Part shown: positions 16,837 to 26,236 of the stretch, one piece after another | Numbering within the stretch: the first letter of the stretch is position 1 | How the letters are laid out: the number at the start of each line of letters is the position of its first letter | NCBI GenBank assembly: GCA_902514945.1 | Contig: CABXSO010000004.1 | Span: 1-60,621, forward strand | Source of the DNA: an uncultured Pelagibacteraceae bacterium | GTDB lineage: Bacteria > Pseudomonadota > Alphaproteobacteria > Pelagibacterales > Pelagibacteraceae | Reading direction: 5' to 3' | DNA length: 60,621 bases | Translations under genes and position numbers: made by a program | The notes under the pieces: model-generated | Database searches by the model: none | Told to the model about the DNA's origin: nothing | The model's input: the letters and a program-made list of their open reading frames with translations, nothing else

Positions 16837-18117
16837 TCAATTTTCCTCTTTTATTGGTTCCTCTATAGGTTCTGTAGTTGGATTTAATTCAATACCAGCT
16901 GGTGTAATTGTCTGAGGCATAGCTACGAATTGAGAATCAGGATTTTCAATAGTTGGTCTAATTTTCATTCTATAAATTCCAAATACTCCAATTAAAGAAT
17001 GAAAGAAAAATAAAAAAATAAAAAATCCATTAGAACCAACAATATCCATAAATATTGAGCATAAAAAAGGACCACTTATAGCACCTAAACCGAATACGAA
17101 CTGAAGACCTGCACCTGCAGCAACAAATTTATCTTTTGTAATATAGTCATTCGTGTGAGCAAGAATTAGTGAAAACATGGGCAAACTACAAAAAGAAAAA
17201 AAAATAAAAAAGATATAAAACCAGGTTTTACTTGTTGCTAAACCGTCGGGCAAATACATTTGTCCAGAAACAAATATTGTAAAAACTGCAAATATTGCAG
17301 CACCAAAAGTAGATGCAATTATAACTTTTCTTCTATCATAAAAATCTGATATTTTTCCAACAGGAAATTGAGCAATAGCTCCAGAAATTGCTAACAAAAA
17401 AGTAACAATTGAAATTTCAAAAATAGTAAAATTCATTGAAGTTGCATAAACTGCCAGCAAAGTAAATAATGCAGACTGAATTGTCCCATAAAAAAAAGAA
17501 CTAACTATTCCAAATGGAGAGGATTTATAAAGTTCTTTAAGAGACATGGCTGTTATTTTTTTAAAAGTTGGCGGTTTTTTTTTAGTAAGTAAAATAGGTA
17601 TTAATGCTGCTGAAGTGATTACAGAAACCAATATAAAAGGTTGGAAATTTTTTGGAGTACTAAAATTTAATAAAAACATTCCAATACCAATTGAACCATA
17701 AAGGATGACCATATAAATTGATAAAACACTTCCTCTATTTTTATTACTAGATCTATCATTAAGCCAACTTTCTGCGACTGTGTACATACAAACCATACTG
17801 ACTCCAGTTAAGAGCCTTAAAAGAAACCATATAAATGGATGAATTAAAATTGAGTGGATTAAAATTATTAATGATGCTAAAGATGCAAATGCTGCAAAAA
17901 CCCTAACGTGGCCAACTTTTGAAATAACACTAGGAATTGTTGCTGCGCCTATAAAATATCCAATAAAATAACCTGACATTAAAAAACCGGTTGCTGTCAA
18001 ACTAAATTCTTCCTGAACCGCTCTTACTCCCAATAATGATCCTTGAAAACCATAGGCCATCATTATAAAGCTCATACCTAAGAATAATGCCCAAGAATTC
18101 TTTAAAACTTTATACAT
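16837..18117 (-). CDS. MFS transporter (YcaD-like)
   Basis: A 426-residue protein with 12 predicted helices. GHVRVFA after helix 2 and AESWLNDRSS after helix 4 are typical of the YcaD-like MFS group, and GKISDFYDRRKVIIAST is the repeated loop between helices 8 and 9. A ~45-residue hydrophilic C-terminal tail rich in Pro, Thr and Glu (TEPIEEPIKEEN) follows the last helix. The substrate is unknown. It lies 58 bp downstream of the EamA gene on the minus strand and converges on cmk with a 6-bp gap. Confidence 0.85.
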   Translation of the reverse strand: MYKVLKNSWALFLGMSFIMMAYGFQGSLLGVRAVQEEFSLTATGFLMSGYFIGYFIGAATIPSVISKVGHVRVFAAFASLASLIILIHSILIHPFIWFLLRLLTGVSMVCMYTVAESWLNDRSSNKNRGSVLSIYMVILYGSIGIGMFLLNFSTPKNFQPFILVSVITSAALIPILLTKKKPPTFKKITAMSLKELYKSSPFGIVSSFFYGTIQSALFTLLAVYATSMNFTIFEISIVTFLLAISGAIAQFPVGKISDFYDRRKVIIASTFGAAIFAVFTIFVSGQMYLPDGLATSKTWFYIFFIFFSFCSLPMFSLILAHTNDYITKDKFVAAGAGLQFVFGLGAISGPFLCSIFMDIVGSNGFFIFLFFFHSLIGVFGIYRMKIRPTIENPDSQFVAMPQTITPAGIELNPTTEPIEEPIKEEN

Positions 18118-18175
18118 AAAAATGCGCTAATTATCCGCCGTTTACAAGTAAATCAAGTCTTAATTGTGACGGTAA

Positions 18176-19054
18176 TTAAGAATTCCTTAATTTCAAAAAT
18201 GAGTGAATAGCAATGGTTGCCACTATTACAGCTCCTCCAATTATTGTTTCAAAGCTTGGCTGTTCTTTTATAATTAACCAAACCCAAATTGGACCTATAA
18301 TCGTCTCTAGTAAGAAGAAAAGATTTACCTCGGCTGCTGGTATAAATCTTGGTGCAATTGTTACTAAAACAAATGGTATGGCAACACATAGAATACACAT
18401 TAAGGGGACAATAATTAAGTCATTTTCTACAAGTGCAAAACTGTCTATAAAAAATAAAGCGAAAGTGGCGACAAAAAGTTTCCCCACCACTGCTGCTGGA
18501 ACTAAATTTTTTGATTTAGCAGATCTAATTGTAATAGCCCCAATAGCAAGACCAATCGCAGTAATAAATCCCATAATATCACCATAAAAATTACCAAGTT
18601 TTAGAGAATCAAAGAATATATATAAAATAGCACCAAACGTAACAATTACTGAAATCCATGTTTTTTTATCTGAAGTTTCTTTTAGAAAAATTGAACTAAG
18701 TATTGCGGATAGCATTGGTGCAGTTGCTATCATTACTAGTGTATTTGCTACGTTAGTATTTTGTATTGAGACTACAAAGGTAATATTTGTAATACTGAAA
18801 GTAGTTATATAAATTATACCATGGTAACTACTATCTAGGAGTATTTTGAAAAAATTTAATTTGTAAATTATTAACATTACAAAAAAAACAGTTAAAAAGG
18901 GAATTATTCCTCTATAAAAAACAAGGCCCCAGGTATCTATATTTGAAATCCTAATAAATAAAGAGTCAGGTGTGATAAACATTACAGCTACAAAAGCAAG
19001 TAATGATCCTTTTTGTTGATCTGTTAGATCTTTCACGCTTTCAAATTTCTCCAA
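18176..19054 (-). CDS. EamA/DMT-family transporter linked to glutathione synthesis genes
   Basis: A 292-residue membrane protein with ten predicted helices in two EamA halves. FLKETSDKKTW at the end of half one and ETIIGPIWVWLII in half two are the usual family positions. It overlaps the 3' end of gshB by 22 bp on the same strand, so it is translated from the gsh operon. Export of a thiol, amino acid or peptide is an attractive guess from context only. It is distinct in sequence from the other EamA protein at 13.3 kb. Confidence 0.84.
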   Translation of the reverse strand: MEKFESVKDLTDQQKGSLLAFVAVMFITPDSLFIRISNIDTWGLVFYRGIIPFLTVFFVMLIIYKLNFFKILLDSSYHGIIYITTFSITNITFVVSIQNTNVANTLVMIATAPMLSAILSSIFLKETSDKKTWISVIVTFGAILYIFFDSLKLGNFYGDIMGFITAIGLAIGAITIRSAKSKNLVPAAVVGKLFVATFALFFIDSFALVENDLIIVPLMCILCVAIPFVLVTIAPRFIPAAEVNLFFLLETIIGPIWVWLIIKEQPSFETIIGGAVIVATIAIHSFLKLRNS

Positions 19055-19968
19055 AAAGTTTTGGCAAGATTGATTTTTGAAATGTCAAATAAAGTTTTTA
19101 GTCCAGTAGGGGATGTAACATTAATATCTCCATTAAGTTTTTGATCAATAAAATCGATTCCTGCAAAATAAATATTTTCTTTTTTTAAATCTTTTGCAAT
19201 TATTCTAGATATTCTTTTTTCTGAGGTTGTTAACCGAGTATTTTTTGGTAGGGCACCTTTGCTCATATTACTAAGATATGAACCTTTTTTTGGGACCCTT
19301 GAAATTACCCCACACACCTTACCATTTATTAAAAAAACTCTTTTGTCTCCTTTACTTATTTTTGGCAAATATTTTTGACACATTATAAAACTATGTTTTC
19401 TAATAAATTTATTAATAAAGTTTAATTTAAATGTACTGAGTAGGTGAATATCATTACCACTAAAACTATGAATTGGTTTTAAAATTACATACTTGTTCTT
19501 TTTAAAAAAGTTTTTAATTTCGTGAATATTTTGACTAAAAATTGTACTTGGCATAAATTTTTGATATTTAATAGAATAAAGTTTTTCAGAAACATTTCTT
19601 ATGGATGTGGGATCATTGATAATTTTTACTTTTTTCTTAATTCTCTCAAGTATGTAAGTCGTAGAGATATACTCCAGATTAAAAGGAGGATCTTGTCTAA
19701 TTAAAATATACCTACATTTTATGAGATCTAATTTTTGTTTTTTTAGGATTTTATAATATTTTTTATTGTTATAATTAAACTTTATAAAGAAACCTTTTGC
19801 GATAACTTTTGAATTTATAATTGATAGATCTTTTGGATCGTAAAAAAAAATTCGGTATTTTTTCTTTTGTATCTCATTAGCTAAAAATATACTCGTATCT
19901 GTTTTTGGATTAAGTTTAGCGGGGTCGTTTCCTTGTATAGCAACAATTTTATTTATCATATAAAACAC
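19033..19968 (-). CDS. gshB: Glutathione synthetase
   Basis: A 311-residue ATP-grasp ligase. RQDPPFNLEYI is the GshB-specific motif. NDPTSIRNVSEKLYSIKY, ILKPIHSFSGNDI (ATP-binding Lys and glycine loop), GDKRVFLING and the C-terminal NVTSPTGLKTL fit prokaryotic GshB. It joins gamma-glutamylcysteine and glycine. It overlaps gshA by 20 bp and the downstream EamA gene by 22 bp. Met4 is an alternative start. The protein is more divergent and Lys/Ile-rich than the E. coli enzyme, but all motifs are kept. Confidence 0.92.
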   Translation of the reverse strand: MFYMINKIVAIQGNDPAKLNPKTDTSIFLANEIQKKKYRIFFYDPKDLSIINSKVIAKGFFIKFNYNNKKYYKILKKQKLDLIKCRYILIRQDPPFNLEYISTTYILERIKKKVKIINDPTSIRNVSEKLYSIKYQKFMPSTIFSQNIHEIKNFFKKNKYVILKPIHSFSGNDIHLLSTFKLNFINKFIRKHSFIMCQKYLPKISKGDKRVFLINGKVCGVISRVPKKGSYLSNMSKGALPKNTRLTTSEKRISRIIAKDLKKENIYFAGIDFIDQKLNGDINVTSPTGLKTLFDISKINLAKTFWRNLKA

Positions 19969-21244
19969 TTAAATCTTCGTTTTTAGAAAATTTACTAATC
20001 ATATGATCTGCATTTGTCGTTTTATTATCAACCAATTTTTGTAAGTGATTTAAAAATAAAGTTTCATTTTTAGCACTTTTATTAAGTATATCCCTCCTAT
20101 CCAATCCTTCTCTTGAGGTTTTTAATAAAACTGATGACCAGTAAAGAAGATCTTTACCCATTAACTGTGTGTTAAAACCTTTTTTTGGAGCATCTAAGTA
20201 AGCATTTATAATTTTATCTTTATCCCATGAAGAGATTATGTCATAAACATTATCTAAATTTCCATATAACATTCCTATAAAAAATGCAGGTCCTGCACAA
20301 AGACAATCCCAACCACAAGTATCCATAGATCTTAATTCAATGTATTTTTTTAATCTATTTTCAGTGAATATGGTGCTTAAATGCATAGAAAGATCACTTT
20401 CATTTGGAAGTCGATTAGAAATTTCACTTATTTTACCTTCCATAAAGTCTTTGAAAATATATTTCTTACCAGAGATATAATTTTGTTTTTCTTGAAGAAA
20501 TAAAATTGGAAAATTTATCACAAAATCAGCATATTTTTCAAAATTTAAGTTTTCAAAAAATAATTTTGGGAGTCCTCCACGTGAAGTATTTTGCCATACT
20601 TTTGATCTATAAGATAAATAATTACTCTTTTTTTTTTCAACTATTGAAGAATTGGCAAACAAAGCAATTGAGATTGGAACAATTGAATTTACGATCTTAA
20701 ATTTTTTAAAAAAGTCTTCCTCAGATGAATAATCAATATTTAATTGAGTACCACAAGTTCTATACATCATATCTAAACTTAACTTACCATTCAATGGCAT
20801 GTCCTTAGTCATAAGTTTATATCTTTGTTTAGGATTATTGGGAATGTCATCAAGTTTTGATATTGGGTCAAAACCGGTGCTTACAATATTTATGCCAAGC
20901 TTTTTTGTAACTTGTCTTAGTTCAAAGAGGTAATCATGAGACTCCGCACATGCTTCGTGAATATTATTGAGTTTTTCACCAGATAATTCAATTTGATTTC
21001 CTGGTTCAAGAGTAATATTTTTACCTTCTTTAGTCAAACCAACAATATTTCCTCTCTCTTTATTTGGACTCCAGCCAAATTCATTTAAAGCAGAAAACAT
21101 TTCCCTCACTTTTGGATAGTCAATTCTTTTATTGTTTTTACTGTTGAATAAAAATTTCTCATGTTCAATTCCAATTTTAAAATCTTTTTCATCTTTAATT
21201 CCGGATTTAAAGTATTCAATTATATTTTCTTTAGAAAAAATCAT
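19949..21244 (-). CDS. gshA: Glutamate-cysteine ligase (plant/alphaproteobacterial GCS2 type)
   Basis: A 431-residue enzyme of the GCS2 type. FKIGIEHEKF is the N-terminal ATP/glutamate motif, LEPGNQIELSGE the metal-binding block, and MYRTCGTQLNIDY and IELRSMDTCGW the conserved central motifs. This branch is shared by plants and alphaproteobacteria and differs from E. coli GshA. It makes gamma-glutamylcysteine, the first step of glutathione synthesis. The HD-domain gene lies 25 bp upstream and gshB overlaps downstream, which gives an HD-gshA-gshB-eamA order. Confidence 0.94.
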   Translation of the reverse strand: MIFSKENIIEYFKSGIKDEKDFKIGIEHEKFLFNSKNNKRIDYPKVREMFSALNEFGWSPNKERGNIVGLTKEGKNITLEPGNQIELSGEKLNNIHEACAESHDYLFELRQVTKKLGINIVSTGFDPISKLDDIPNNPKQRYKLMTKDMPLNGKLSLDMMYRTCGTQLNIDYSSEEDFFKKFKIVNSIVPISIALFANSSIVEKKKSNYLSYRSKVWQNTSRGGLPKLFFENLNFEKYADFVINFPILFLQEKQNYISGKKYIFKDFMEGKISEISNRLPNESDLSMHLSTIFTENRLKKYIELRSMDTCGWDCLCAGPAFFIGMLYGNLDNVYDIISSWDKDKIINAYLDAPKKGFNTQLMGKDLLYWSSVLLKTSREGLDRRDILNKSAKNETLFLNHLQKLVDNKTTNADHMISKFSKNEDLSVLYDK

Positions 21245-21269
21245 ATTAAAGATATCAACTTATAAAATT

Positions 21270-21827
21270 TTATATTGAAGAATACGGTTTTCTTGAAAAA
21301 ATTTTTTTTACAAAAGGTTTAAAAAAATTTAATGGTAGCGATTTATAATTTGGATCAAATGAATTTTGATCATATTTTTCACAAAAATCCACTGTATCTT
21401 GGTAATATTTATGATTTTTGTATTCATCTCTTTTATTTTTATTACCTCCCAAATGATGAGCGTAGTAGTACATCTGAAACTCACCATGTTTTTCTATAAT
21501 CCAATGTGTTTTTTCGGACACATAAGGTTTAAGCACTGCAGCAGCATATTCTGAGTGATTCATTGGAGCAAGCTCATCTCCTATATCATGTAATAAAGCG
21601 GCAACTATCATTTCATCACTCTCACCATTTTTATAGGCTCTTGTTGCACTTTGAAGCGAATGTTCTAGTCTGGTAATTTGATAACCCTTTAAAGTTTCTG
21701 TAAGTCCAGACATAAATTTTAATATTCTATCTGCTGTTTTACTAGCGAAATTTTTTTCGTGTTTATCAAGAAAAAGATAATCTTCTTTTGATCCATTTTT
21801 CATTTCAGTAAAACTTACTTTTTTCAT
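21270..21827 (-). CDS. HD-domain protein of the COG4341 (PhnZ/TmpB-related) type
   Basis: A 185-residue protein with His56 (LEHSLQSA), His80-Asp81 (LLHDIGD), His91 (NHSEYAA), His114 (EKHGEFQ) and Asp153 (EKYDQNSFD). The ligand count and the 24-residue H-to-HD spacing match HD-fold mixed-valence diiron oxygenases of the PhnZ group. However, the AKRYL substrate element of PhnZ is replaced by HGEFQMYYYAHH, typical of uncharacterised COG4341 members. It could be an oxygenase or a phosphohydrolase. It sits between purF (3-bp gap) and gshA. Confidence 0.7.
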   Translation of the reverse strand: MKKVSFTEMKNGSKEDYLFLDKHEKNFASKTADRILKFMSGLTETLKGYQITRLEHSLQSATRAYKNGESDEMIVAALLHDIGDELAPMNHSEYAAAVLKPYVSEKTHWIIEKHGEFQMYYYAHHLGGNKNKRDEYKNHKYYQDTVDFCEKYDQNSFDPNYKSLPLNFFKPFVKKIFSRKPYSSI

Positions 21828-21830
21828 AAA

Positions 21831-23312
21831 TTAATTGTTAGATGCAGTGCTTAATAAAGAGAGTTGTGTTATTTTACTATCTCCTAACTCATCTACAGGT
21901 TTTACAGGATAATCTCCTGTAAAATAATGATCTGTTAATTGTGGGTAATTTTCATCTCTTTTGTCGAATCCGATTGCTCTATACATACCCTCGATAGATA
22001 AAAATTTTAAAGATTTGGCTCCAATGTATTCGCAGATTTCATCATTATTTTTATTTGCAGCCAATAGCTCTTTTTTTGTTGGCGTATCAACTCCATAAAA
22101 ATCTGGGTATCTAATTTCGGGACATGCAATCCTCACATGAACTTCTTTTGCACCTGCATCATAAAGCATTTTTACAATTTTATGTGATGTGGTTCCTCTA
22201 ACTAAAGAGTCATCAAGTAAAACAATTTTTTTATCTTTTATTGTCGTTTGATTAGCGTTTAGTTTTAGCTTTACACCTAAGCTTCTTATTTTTTGACTAG
22301 GCTCAATGAAGGTTCTTCCAACATAATGATTTCTAATTAGTCCGTGTTCATAATTTATATTAAGGTGTTGTGCAAAGCCTAAAGCCGCTGCATTTCCAGA
22401 ATCAGGAACAGGGACTATGATGTCTGCATCGATATTATTTTCCTTAGCTAACTCTTTTCCTAAATTTTTTCGATGTTCGTATGCAGTTTTTTTATTCAGA
22501 ATACTATCTGGTCTTGCAAAATAAATATATTCAAAGACACAAGGTCTAACTTTTTTTGCTGGAAAAGGTTTAATACTATTTAATTTGTCATTTTCTATTA
22601 AAACTATTTCTCCATTTTCAACTTCCCGTACAAATTTTGCTCCAATTATATCTAAAGCGCAAGTTTCAGACGCAAGAACATAACTATTTTTTAATTTGCC
22701 TATTACCAATGGTCTTATTCCATATGGATCTCTCACGCCTACCAATGAATTTTGAGTCAACATAACCAAAGCATAACCACCCTGAATTTGAAAAATTGCA
22801 TCAATTATTTTGTCAATTGTTTTCGATCTTTTAGATTTTGCAATTAATTGAACTATCGTCTCAGTATCAGAGGTTGTGTAAAAAATTGCACCATCTTCAA
22901 CAAGTTTGTTTCTTAAATAAATTGAATTAGTTAAGTTACCGTTATGAGCAACACCTATTCCCCCAGCATTAGTATCTGCAAAAAAAGGTTGAATATTTCT
23001 CAGTGTATTATTTCCGGTAGTGCTGTATCGATTATGTCCAATTGCAAAGTTACCTTTAAGATAATTAAGCACTTTTTCTTTATTAAAGTTGTCTCCAACT
23101 AATCCAAATCTTTTCTCGGAATAATATTTTTTTCCATCAAATGTAACTATTCCACAACCTTCTTGTCCTCGATGTTGTAGTGAGTGTAATCCTAGTGCTG
23201 TTAAGGCAGATGCATCTTTAACATTACTAATCCCAAATACACCACACTCCTCTTTTAACTTCGGATTATAGATCCTCAATTTTCTGTTTTGATTCTTGAT
23301 ACTTTTTTTCAT
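21831..23312 (-). CDS. purF: Amidophosphoribosyltransferase
   Basis: A 493-residue PurF. The N-terminal propeptide (about 23 residues) ends before CGVFGI, whose Cys becomes the Ntn nucleophile after cleavage, as in Bacillus-type PurF. GLHSLQHRGQEG and the glutaminase motifs follow, and the PRPP-binding loop reads IVLLDDSLVRGTT. It catalyses the first committed step of purine synthesis. Conserved Cys residues of the Bacillus-type Fe-S site appear present (PCVFEY, IACPEI). It overlaps cvpA upstream by 47 bp, an unusually long same-strand overlap. Confidence 0.96.
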   Translation of the reverse strand: MKKSIKNQNRKLRIYNPKLKEECGVFGISNVKDASALTALGLHSLQHRGQEGCGIVTFDGKKYYSEKRFGLVGDNFNKEKVLNYLKGNFAIGHNRYSTTGNNTLRNIQPFFADTNAGGIGVAHNGNLTNSIYLRNKLVEDGAIFYTTSDTETIVQLIAKSKRSKTIDKIIDAIFQIQGGYALVMLTQNSLVGVRDPYGIRPLVIGKLKNSYVLASETCALDIIGAKFVREVENGEIVLIENDKLNSIKPFPAKKVRPCVFEYIYFARPDSILNKKTAYEHRKNLGKELAKENNIDADIIVPVPDSGNAAALGFAQHLNINYEHGLIRNHYVGRTFIEPSQKIRSLGVKLKLNANQTTIKDKKIVLLDDSLVRGTTSHKIVKMLYDAGAKEVHVRIACPEIRYPDFYGVDTPTKKELLAANKNNDEICEYIGAKSLKFLSIEGMYRAIGFDKRDENYPQLTDHYFTGDYPVKPVDELGDSKITQLSLLSTASNN

Positions 23313-23823
23313 TTGGAAAAACTTTTAATAAATAATTACTACCTTTTTCAAGATATGGAAAGGTGTATGATTTGTCTAAATTAATTGGCCATTTGTCATA
23401 ATTATACACAATATGTGCACCTGAAAACATACATATTGAGATAATATAGGCTCGAATAAATCCAAAAAAGAATCCAAACACAGTATCTAAACTTCCAAGT
23501 CCTGTGTACTTGATTGCATTACTTATTCCTTTGTTAATCATTAGAATTAAAAAAATAATTACAACAAAAATTGCAATTCCAAGACCTACATCAAGAACGT
23601 ATTCATTATCAACGATATTTTTAACATAAGGTTTAATTCTAGGAAATATTATTAGTGTAATAATATACGCTATCAACCATTTTGACATTGAAAGTATACT
23701 TAGAACAAAACCTTTACTATAGCACTTAATTAAAGAAAGAATTGTGATTATTACATAAACCGTGTCTAAAAATGATATTGAATTTAAAATTTCTCTAAAG
23801 AATTCAAGAGTTATTTCAAACAT
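23266..23823 (-). CDS. cvpA: CvpA family membrane protein
   Basis: A 185-residue protein with four predicted membrane helices. SFLDTVYVIITILSLIKCYSK resembles the CvpA N-terminus, and the GLGSLDTVFGFFFGFIRAY segment is the family signature. CvpA is tied to colicin V production and envelope integrity in E. coli and is very often upstream of purF, as here. The 3' end of the gene lies inside the purF 5' end (47 bp). It follows the RND exporter gene by 6 bp. Confidence 0.9.
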   Translation of the reverse strand: MFEITLEFFREILNSISFLDTVYVIITILSLIKCYSKGFVLSILSMSKWLIAYIITLIIFPRIKPYVKNIVDNEYVLDVGLGIAIFVVIIFLILMINKGISNAIKYTGLGSLDTVFGFFFGFIRAYIISICMFSGAHIVYNYDKWPINLDKSYTFPYLEKGSNYLLKVFPNEKKYQESKQKIEDL

Positions 23824-23829
23824 ATCACT

Positions 23830-26214
23830 TTATCTCCCAAATGGTTTAAAAACTAATATTAGAGATGGAAGTAAAGTTAAAACTGAGATCATTGCTAATA
23901 ACATTGCTAATCCAGTGAAAATTCCAAAATATATTGTAGGAATAAATTTAGATAAAACTAATATTGAAAAACCAAAAACTATTGTAATAGAGGTATTTAG
24001 TATTGCGATACCAACTGTCGAATGGCAAATTTGTAGGGTTTTTTTGTAATCATTTACTTTATTAAACTCTTCTTTAAATCTATATATATAATGAATGCTG
24101 TTATCAACAGCTATACCTATTGTAATTGCTGCAATGGTAATTGTCATCATATCTAAAGGAATTTCAAGCATACCAATAATTCCTAAAATAAAAAATGCTG
24201 CAATAAAATTAGGAACTACACCAATTAAGGATAATCTTATATTCCTAAATAAAATCATAAACATTCCAAAAATTCCCATCATTACAAGTCCCAACGTAAG
24301 AATTTGAGATTTAAATAGGCTCTGTAATAGATTATTGAATAAGATTAATACTCCCCCTAGCTTAAATCTATCTTCTTCCAAACCAAATTCATTTTTTAAA
24401 TCATAATTTATTTTTTTTATGAGTTCGTTTCTTTTAAGATCTTTCTGTGAATCTATTATTCTTAAATTAATTCGAGCTTCATTATCTTTTATAGAAATAT
24501 AGGGGTCAATTATTTCAGTTTTAATATTGTCAGGTATTTTACTGTATAAAACTCCCATCTCTAGCGTTCCAAGAGGTTTATTGTTGTTTAGTTGAGTTGC
24601 AACATCTACAATTGAGGAAAAAGACAAGACTTTTCCAACTTCCGGAAGATTATCTAAATAATTATGTATCTTTGAAATTGTATCTATTTTATCTTTAGTG
24701 AACCAATATTTTTCATCGTTTGATTCTCCATCTCCCCAATCCTCAAATTCGTCGTCTCCTTCAATCATCTCTTTTTTTTTTTCAGGAAATTTTAAAATTA
24801 CTTCCAAGGGTGTAGTGCCACCTAATTTTTCATCAATTAATTTCATACCTTTGTAAATCTCAGTTTTTTTACTAAAATAATTAATAAAACTATTCTCGAC
24901 TTCTAATTTACTAATCCCAAAAACACTTAAAATAATTACTATTCCGGTAGTAATAAAAATTGGTTTCTTAAAGTTTAATGAAATTTTTCCTAACAAAAAT
25001 GTAATCTTAGAGTCAGCAATCTCTTTTTTTAAAATAATATTATATTTTACGATACTTAATAAGGATGGAAGTAAACTAAAAGTTATTACAAAAGAAGTTA
25101 TTAAACCAAAAGTCATCATCCAACCAAAATCAATTATTGGTTTTATTTCACTAAATATTAAAGATAAAAAAGCGATAATAGTTGTCAAGACAGTATAAAG
25201 AATTGGTAAAAACATTTTTTTTGTCGTTAAGGAAATAATTTCATAACTATTCTTATGAGGGAAAGATTTTCTTAATTGAATGTACCTTGTGCTCATGTGA
25301 ATATTCATTGCCATGGTTAAAATTAACATAAGTGCAATAAAGTTTGAGGAGATTACAGTTACTTTCCAACCAATCAGGCCCAAAAGTCCCATCATTATTA
25401 TAACTGAAAAAAAACAACTACTGATAGGAACTATAATCCAGATTAAATTTCTAAAAACAAACCAGAGAGTTGCAACAATGAATAAAAAAACTCCAAGACC
25501 AAATACAATGATATCACTTTTTATAAAAGTCATCATATCATCAGCTATCATTGGAATACCACCTAGATAAATTTTTCCTATGTCTTTATAACTTTCTATT
25601 ACTTCTCTAATTTCTAGGATGTTATTATGATTTTTTTTCTTAATTTGATCTTTAAAAAGCTGAATTTCTTCCTTGGATTTACCCTTAATATCTTTTAACT
25701 CTTCGTTTTCCTTAATATTTACAATTATCCCACTTGTTTTTCCATCCTCACTTATAACAAAATTTCTAAATACTGGACTTGATAAGATTTCTTTAAAACC
25801 TCTTTCTCTATCTACTTTTTTGTCCTTGAGAGTTTTAAAATTATTAAGTCTATCTTGCAGTGGTTTATCTGAGTTATTTAAAAGAGGCACATCTAAAAGT
25901 GTTATAACACTGTGAACCCAATTTAGACTTTGAAGTTTATACTTTAAACTTAGAAGGTTATTGATAGAACTATCTGAAATCATATCCTCGCGAGGAGTAT
26001 AAGTTAGAACTAAAAATTCCTTTGACCCATATCTATTTGTTATCTCTTTCAAATATTTAAGGTCAGGGTCTCCTTCAATTAATAATGTTTCAGAAGAAGC
26101 ATCAAGTCTAAAATCTTTTGAATAGTATCCAAAGCTAATTAATGTAATTAGTAAAATTATAAAAACTAATCTAGGATTTTTTAGGATTGAATTTTGGTAT
26201 AAATGAAAAATCAT
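23830..26214 (-). CDS. RND superfamily exporter (MMPL type)
   Basis: A 794-residue protein with two repeats of one helix, a large periplasmic domain and five further helices (about 12 helices in total). GIAVDNSIHYIYRFKEEF near the end of the second helical block is a typical MMPL/SSD signature, with an MNIHMSTRYIQLRKSF counterpart in the first. The second periplasmic domain has an acidic insert (GDDEFEDWGDGESNDE). Members export lipids or hydrophobic compounds. It lies between dnaB (22 bp) and cvpA (6 bp), where many alphaproteobacteria carry alr and radA. Confidence 0.88.
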   Translation of the reverse strand: MIFHLYQNSILKNPRLVFIILLITLISFGYYSKDFRLDASSETLLIEGDPDLKYLKEITNRYGSKEFLVLTYTPREDMISDSSINNLLSLKYKLQSLNWVHSVITLLDVPLLNNSDKPLQDRLNNFKTLKDKKVDRERGFKEILSSPVFRNFVISEDGKTSGIIVNIKENEELKDIKGKSKEEIQLFKDQIKKKNHNNILEIREVIESYKDIGKIYLGGIPMIADDMMTFIKSDIIVFGLGVFLFIVATLWFVFRNLIWIIVPISSCFFSVIIMMGLLGLIGWKVTVISSNFIALMLILTMAMNIHMSTRYIQLRKSFPHKNSYEIISLTTKKMFLPILYTVLTTIIAFLSLIFSEIKPIIDFGWMMTFGLITSFVITFSLLPSLLSIVKYNIILKKEIADSKITFLLGKISLNFKKPIFITTGIVIILSVFGISKLEVENSFINYFSKKTEIYKGMKLIDEKLGGTTPLEVILKFPEKKKEMIEGDDEFEDWGDGESNDEKYWFTKDKIDTISKIHNYLDNLPEVGKVLSFSSIVDVATQLNNNKPLGTLEMGVLYSKIPDNIKTEIIDPYISIKDNEARINLRIIDSQKDLKRNELIKKINYDLKNEFGLEEDRFKLGGVLILFNNLLQSLFKSQILTLGLVMMGIFGMFMILFRNIRLSLIGVVPNFIAAFFILGIIGMLEIPLDMMTITIAAITIGIAVDNSIHYIYRFKEEFNKVNDYKKTLQICHSTVGIAILNTSITIVFGFSILVLSKFIPTIYFGIFTGLAMLLAMISVLTLLPSLILVFKPFGR

Positions 26215-26236
26215 TCAACCTTAGTTATATTGTAAA

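Noticed and set aside
18159..18180. CTTAATT/AATTAAG repeat at the end of the EamA gene
   Set aside because: Seven AT-rich pairs with no U-tract on the transcribed strand; not a convincing terminator.
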